This document shows positions 60,386 through 64,000 of a stretch of DNA of 64,000 nucleotides, piece after piece (within the stretch, counting starts at the first letter, position 1; the number at the start of each line of letters is the position of its first letter). The stretch is from positions 310,001 to 374,000 of the forward strand of contig JANSLP010000002.1 of the NCBI GenBank assembly GCA_029298735.1, read 5' to 3'. This DNA comes from Ophiostoma sp. CBS 140.51. Its lineage: Eukaryota > Ascomycota > Sordariomycetes > Ophiostomatales > Ophiostomataceae. The position numbers were made by a program, and so were the translations under genes. The notes below the pieces were generated by a model. It saw nothing but the letters and a program-made list of their open reading frames with translations. It was not told the DNA's origin and made no database searches.

Positions 60386-62030
60386 ATGCCTATTCCGAAC
60401 AAGACTTTCACACGGGAAGAGGTCGCCGCGTCGGCCAAGAAGCTGACGGCCGAGGGCGGCGAGGACGAGCCTTTGCTGTTTATCATCGACTCCGTCGTCT
60501 ACGATGTCTCCGACTTCCTCGACGCCCACCCCGGTGGTGAGTTTGTCCTGCGCCAGGTCGCCGGTAAGGACGCCACCTCGGATTTCTACAACCTGCATCG
60601 CCAGGAGGCTTTGGAGAAGTACATTGACGACTTGGCCGTCGGCACCATTGAGGGCGAGAAGCCCAGCATCGTGCGTCCCCAGGCCGGCGACCTGTCGCTC
60701 GTGCCGTATGCCGAGCCGCTGTGGCTGTCGCCCGTCTTCAAGTCGCCCTACTACAACGACTCGCACCGCCGGCTGCAGCGCGCCCTGCGCATCTTTGTCG
60801 ACACCCACGTCAAGCCCGAGGCCCTGGAGAAGGAGCGCACCGGCGAGCACATTGGCCAGTCGCTGATTGATAAGTATGCCGCCGCCGGCATCCTGCACAT
60901 GCGTCTGGGCCCGGGTAAGCACCTGCACGGCGTTAAGCTGATGAAGAGCGAGGAGAACCCCAACGGTGTCATGGACGGCAAAGATTTTGACTACTTCCAC
61001 GACCTGATTGTGGCCCAGGAGTTTGTGCGCCCCGCCTCGCGCGGTTTCCAGGACGGCAACATGGCGGGTCTGACCATTGGCCTGACGGTCGTGCTGCACT
61101 ACAGCAACGATGCCGCGCTGCAGAAGCGTGTCATGGAGGAGTGCCTGTCGGGTAAGAAGAAGATTTGCCTGGCCATCACCGAGGCTTTTGCTGGCTCCGA
61201 CGTCGCCCGTCTGCGCACGACTGCCGTCAAGACCCCTGACGGCAAGCACTACATTGTCAACGGCACCAAGAAGTGGATCACCAACGGCGTCTTCTGCGAC
61301 TACTTTGTTGTCGGCTGCCAGACCGACAAGGGCATGAGTGTGCTGCTCATTGAGCGCGGCGAGGGCGTCGAGACCAAGGCTATCAAGACGAGCTACTCGG
61401 CCGCTGCCGGCACCACTTACATTACCTTTGACAACGTCAAGGTCCCTGCCAGCAACCTCATGGGCAAGGAGAACAAGGGCATCTACGTCATCCTGTCCAA
61501 CTTCAACCACGAGCGCTGGGGCATGGTCTGCGCTGTCAACCGCTACAGCCGTCTCGTCGTCGAGGAGTGCCTCAAGTGGTCCCACCAGCGCCTCGTCTTT
61601 GGCAAGCGTCTCATTGACCAGCCGGTCATTCGTCTGAAGTGAGTGCCCCTCTCTCTCCGTATTGTTATTATTCTGTTCCCAACTAACAATTAGGCTCGCC
61701 AAAATGATTGCCCTTGTCGAGAGCCACCAGTCGTGGCTCGAGACCATAACCTACCAGATGTGCAAGCTGCCCTACGACGAGCAGGCCAAGCACATGGGCG
61801 GTCCCATTGGTCTCCTCAAGATGAGCACCACCCGCGTCGCCCACGAGGTCGCCGACGAGGCCGTCCAAATTTGGGGTGGCCGTGGCCTGACCCAGACCGG
61901 CATGGGCCGCGTTATCGAGAACTTCAACCGCACCTACAAGTTCGACGCCATCCTGGGCGGCGCCGAGGAGGTTCTGGGTGACCTGGGTGTCCGGCAAGCC
62001 ATGAAGTTCATGCCCAAGGCCGTGTTATAA
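60386..62030 (+). CDS. cytochrome b5-acyl-CoA dehydrogenase fusion
   Basis: Two exons, 60386-61638 and 61694-62030, around a 55-nt intron (GTGAGT...TTAG); 529 aa. Residues 1-90 are a cytochrome b5 domain with heme ligands in H48-P-G-G51 and His71 (LHRQEALEKY). The acyl-CoA dehydrogenase fold follows: N-terminal helices (LQRALRIFVDTHVKPEALEK), the beta domain with ITEAFAGSDVARLRTTA and YIVNGTKKWITNGVFCDYF, and the C-terminal helical domain (NHERWGMVCAVNRYSR ... WGGRGLTQTGMGRVIEN). The enzyme should oxidise an acyl-CoA at alpha-beta using FAD; the b5 domain may pass electrons on. Acyl chain length and cellular site are unknown. The C-terminus AVL is not a canonical peroxisomal signal. Confidence 0.95.
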
Positions 62031-63784
62031 GGGATAAGGGAATGCGGGCTTGGTGACGGTGATAGTGTCAAGATATGAGAGACATTTTATAGCATTGCAT
62101 AATGAAAACAAATTGCACAACATTTACATTGATTTTGTCTTTGAAACGCTGTCAGTTGGGACGCAGCCTTTTTTCTGATGTATTTATTCATTCGGGTTTT
62201 ATTTTATAATATTCAAATTTATTAAATACGGATGAAAATTAAGCTTTATGACAGAATTTTAAATAATCAAAGTAAATACATACTATGTTTGGGAAATTTT
62301 TATAATCAAATACTTCAAGAGGTGTAAAAAACGGCCTCGTATAAAAACAACAATCGAAAACGGCAACCCCGCCGAACAGAAGAAAAGCGAGTTGAGAAAG
62401 GGTCGGATCCGAATCCGGACACAGCGAATAATCTCAAATTGGAATATGCTGACGCTGGGGATTGATTTGCGACAGCGCCGTATGATGTGCAGCTGAAGCA
62501 GGGAGGTGAAAAAACGGACGAGGGGAGTAAGGGCGAGGGACGAGGGCCGTGGGTTGCACGCAGGGGGAAAAGAATGATCACACCCAATCCATCCAGGGGA
62601 GGACGAGCTACAGCGGTTCGTCTGATCTCTCCTTCCTCGCTCTGACCTCAACCAAAGGAGACGGAAAGAACGAACAGATGGCAGACTGCAAGAACGCCGT
62701 GACTTCTTTCCCTTTTTCCAACTATCAGTTTTAAACCGAACTCCGAATCCCGAACCAGACGGGTGAACTCCTGCCTTTTTCATCGTCATTCAAAGCCTTC
62801 TAAAAGCCCCCTGCTTCTTTGATTGTCCGTATTAGCCACGCAATAGCCAAACCTCATCAGACAGACGCGACTGTAGCCGCTTCATTGGGACGATCTACGA
62901 CTTTGTCTTTCAAGACACGCTTCAACAAACCTCACTACATTCACACTTCATATTAAACTTAGCACATATTCGCATATAATGGAAACCCATAGATTTAAAT
63001 GACTGCAGTTTTTTTGGTGGCCTCCTAATGGGACGACCACATAATTAACGTGTGGTCCGACCTTTTGACTCCGTTTGATAGATCCCTTGTAAACTTTTCC
63101 ATAATCCGGCGTTGTTGATGTCGTAAGCGAAAGCAAATAAACAGCACAAAAACGTTCGTTCCGTCCGTTCCGTTCAATCTCCTCGTGCCGAAAACATGGA
63201 AAATGATGAGAAAAGACATGACAAACAATAAGAATGCGAAATACGAGATGCGAAATGCGAAATGCGAATAAAAAGACAGCAATGACGGCAATTTCGTTCG
63301 TTGGGCATCGTGAAAAATGAAAGAAAACAAGGGGGAAAGAAATGGAAATGAAAAAGAGAAAGAAAAAACACAGATGAACTTGTAACATAAAAAAACATAA
63401 GGAGAAAATGAGAAGAAACCCCGAAGAACAGCAAAGGAAGACGTCGAAAAAACACAGAAAAATCAAAGAATAAATCCCTTTGAATAACAGAGATCCCGTC
63501 CGCTTTTGTGTATCCAGTTGCCCATGTTCATGTTCATACCATGCCCGACCCGGCTGTGGACCCTTGCGCGTGAGCGGACAAGGGTGAATTCCACAAGGAA
63601 AAAAGAAGTGTATCTTGCCGACCTCTCCCATCGATCTCGTGACCTAGCGCAAATAAAAGGAATGAAATTGCTTCGCTCTCTGGTATACAGGGTTCGTTGG
63701 CGTATCCGTTCTTTCGTGGTTCAGGCGTGGCATGCCTATACGGTGAGCAATGCTGCCATGAAGGCTTCTGCTGGAATTGCCTGC
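62031..63784. other. 1.75-kb convergent intergenic region
   Basis: 3' flanks of the acyl-CoA dehydrogenase (+) and the zinc-knuckle gene (-). AT-rich at 62100-62300 and A-rich on the + strand at 63200-63480. A 7-base tandem repeat lies at 63234-63268. The minus-strand frame at 62948-63631 is Phe/Ser-rich and composition-driven. Confidence 0.55.
63234..63268. repeat. ATGCGAA heptamer tandem repeat x5
   Basis: Five consecutive 7-base units, the second diverged to ATACGAG, in the probable 3' UTR of the zinc-knuckle gene. Confidence 0.85.
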
Positions 63785-63933
63785 TTAGTTGTTGGGGCAG
63801 TCGGCCTGGATATGGCCGGGCTGCTGGCACTTGTAGCAGATCTTCTCGCCCGAGGTCGAGGCCTTGGGGCAGTCGCGCGAGAAGTGGCCGGTCTCGCCGC
63901 AGTTGTAGCACTTGCTGCCGTTAACGCAGTCAC
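63785..63933 (-). CDS. last exon of a CCHC zinc-knuckle protein (Gis2/Byr3/CNBP-like), partial
   Basis: Reading on the minus strand from a TGACAG acceptor at 63934-63939, the exon encodes about 49 residues and ends at TAA 63787-63785. Two complete CCHC knuckles are visible: CYNCGETGHFSRDC and CYKCQQPGHIQADC, with DCVNGSKCYNC between earlier repeats expected upstream. This matches the end of fungal Gis2/Byr3 (CNBP family), single-stranded nucleic-acid-binding proteins with seven knuckles that act in translation and stress granules. Upstream exons lie beyond the window; bases 63934-64000 are intron. The symbol is left blank because only the tail is seen. Confidence 0.85.
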
Positions 63934-64000
63934 CTGTCAAAATTGTTAGCAAAGAATGAAGCTTCGACATTCATTTTCAAGAGTAGAAATTGTAAATTGT

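Noticed and set aside
60296..61747. 483-codon open frame antisense to the acyl-CoA dehydrogenase
   Set aside because: Same composition effect; no recognisable domain and it crosses the sense intron.
62948..63631. 227-codon Phe/Ser-rich minus-strand frame
   Set aside because: It arises from A-rich + strand sequence in the probable 3' UTR of the zinc-knuckle gene.

Overview
This window is nuclear DNA of a filamentous ascomycete, most likely a Sordariomycete; a finer placement would be a guess. The basis is the gene architecture. Protein genes are single or split by short introns (54-165 bp) with GTRNGT donors, CTRAC-type branch sites and YAG acceptors. Gene-free stretches of 1-3.5 kb separate them, and there are no operons. 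The content is typical of Pezizomycotina: ERG2, a large cytosolic LeuRS, glycogenin, Dim1, an arrestin-type adaptor and a cytochrome b5/acyl-CoA dehydrogenase fusion. No tRNA, rRNA, CRISPR array, transposon or virus-like element could be supported.

Layout. 1-901: 3' end of an acidic-tailed unknown protein (+). 1.8-3.5 kb: SIS/CBS sugar-phosphate isomerase-like gene (-). 7.1-8.8 kb: UTP15 (-). 10.9-15.9 kb: large Gln-rich MIZ/SP-RING protein (+). 16.6-19.3 kb: arrestin-related adaptor with a PPxY motif (-). 21.4-23.6 kb: DIM1 rRNA dimethyltransferase in 11 exons, one of only 4 nt (+). 25.1-26.5 kb: 2OG-Fe(II) oxygenase-like protein with changed active-site residues (+). 27.1-28.2 kb: TRAP-alpha/IRC22-like ER protein (-). 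29.0-30.6 kb: secreted-type single-pass membrane protein (-). 33.1-35.6 kb: membrane-anchored ankyrin protein (+). 37.1-37.8 kb: ERG2 (+). 38.9-42.4 kb: cytosolic leucyl-tRNA synthetase (+). 44.8-46.5 kb: Mn-type cation diffusion facilitator (+). 49.3-52.7 kb: glycogenin (+). 53.0-54.1 kb: monoglyceride-lipase-like hydrolase ending in SKL (-). 56.3-59.3 kb: VWA/alpha-kinase (+). 60.4-62.0 kb: cytochrome b5-acyl-CoA dehydrogenase (+). 63.8-64.0 kb: last exon of a CCHC zinc-knuckle protein (-).

The genes are mostly unrelated housekeeping and regulatory functions. Weak themes are ribosome biogenesis (UTP15, DIM1), lipid metabolism (ERG2, SKL-ending lipase, acyl-CoA dehydrogenase with possible Far-type promoter elements) and ubiquitin-adaptor PPxY motifs (arrestin, alpha-kinase). 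I found no clustered undescribed system. The most unusual observations are the 4-nt DIM1 exon, the oxygenase that appears to lack its distal iron-ligand His and its 2-oxoglutarate Arg, the SKL terminus of the lipase, and introns that stay in frame if retained in the glycogenin and MIZ genes. Intron and exon coordinates were worked out by hand from splice signals and protein continuity.
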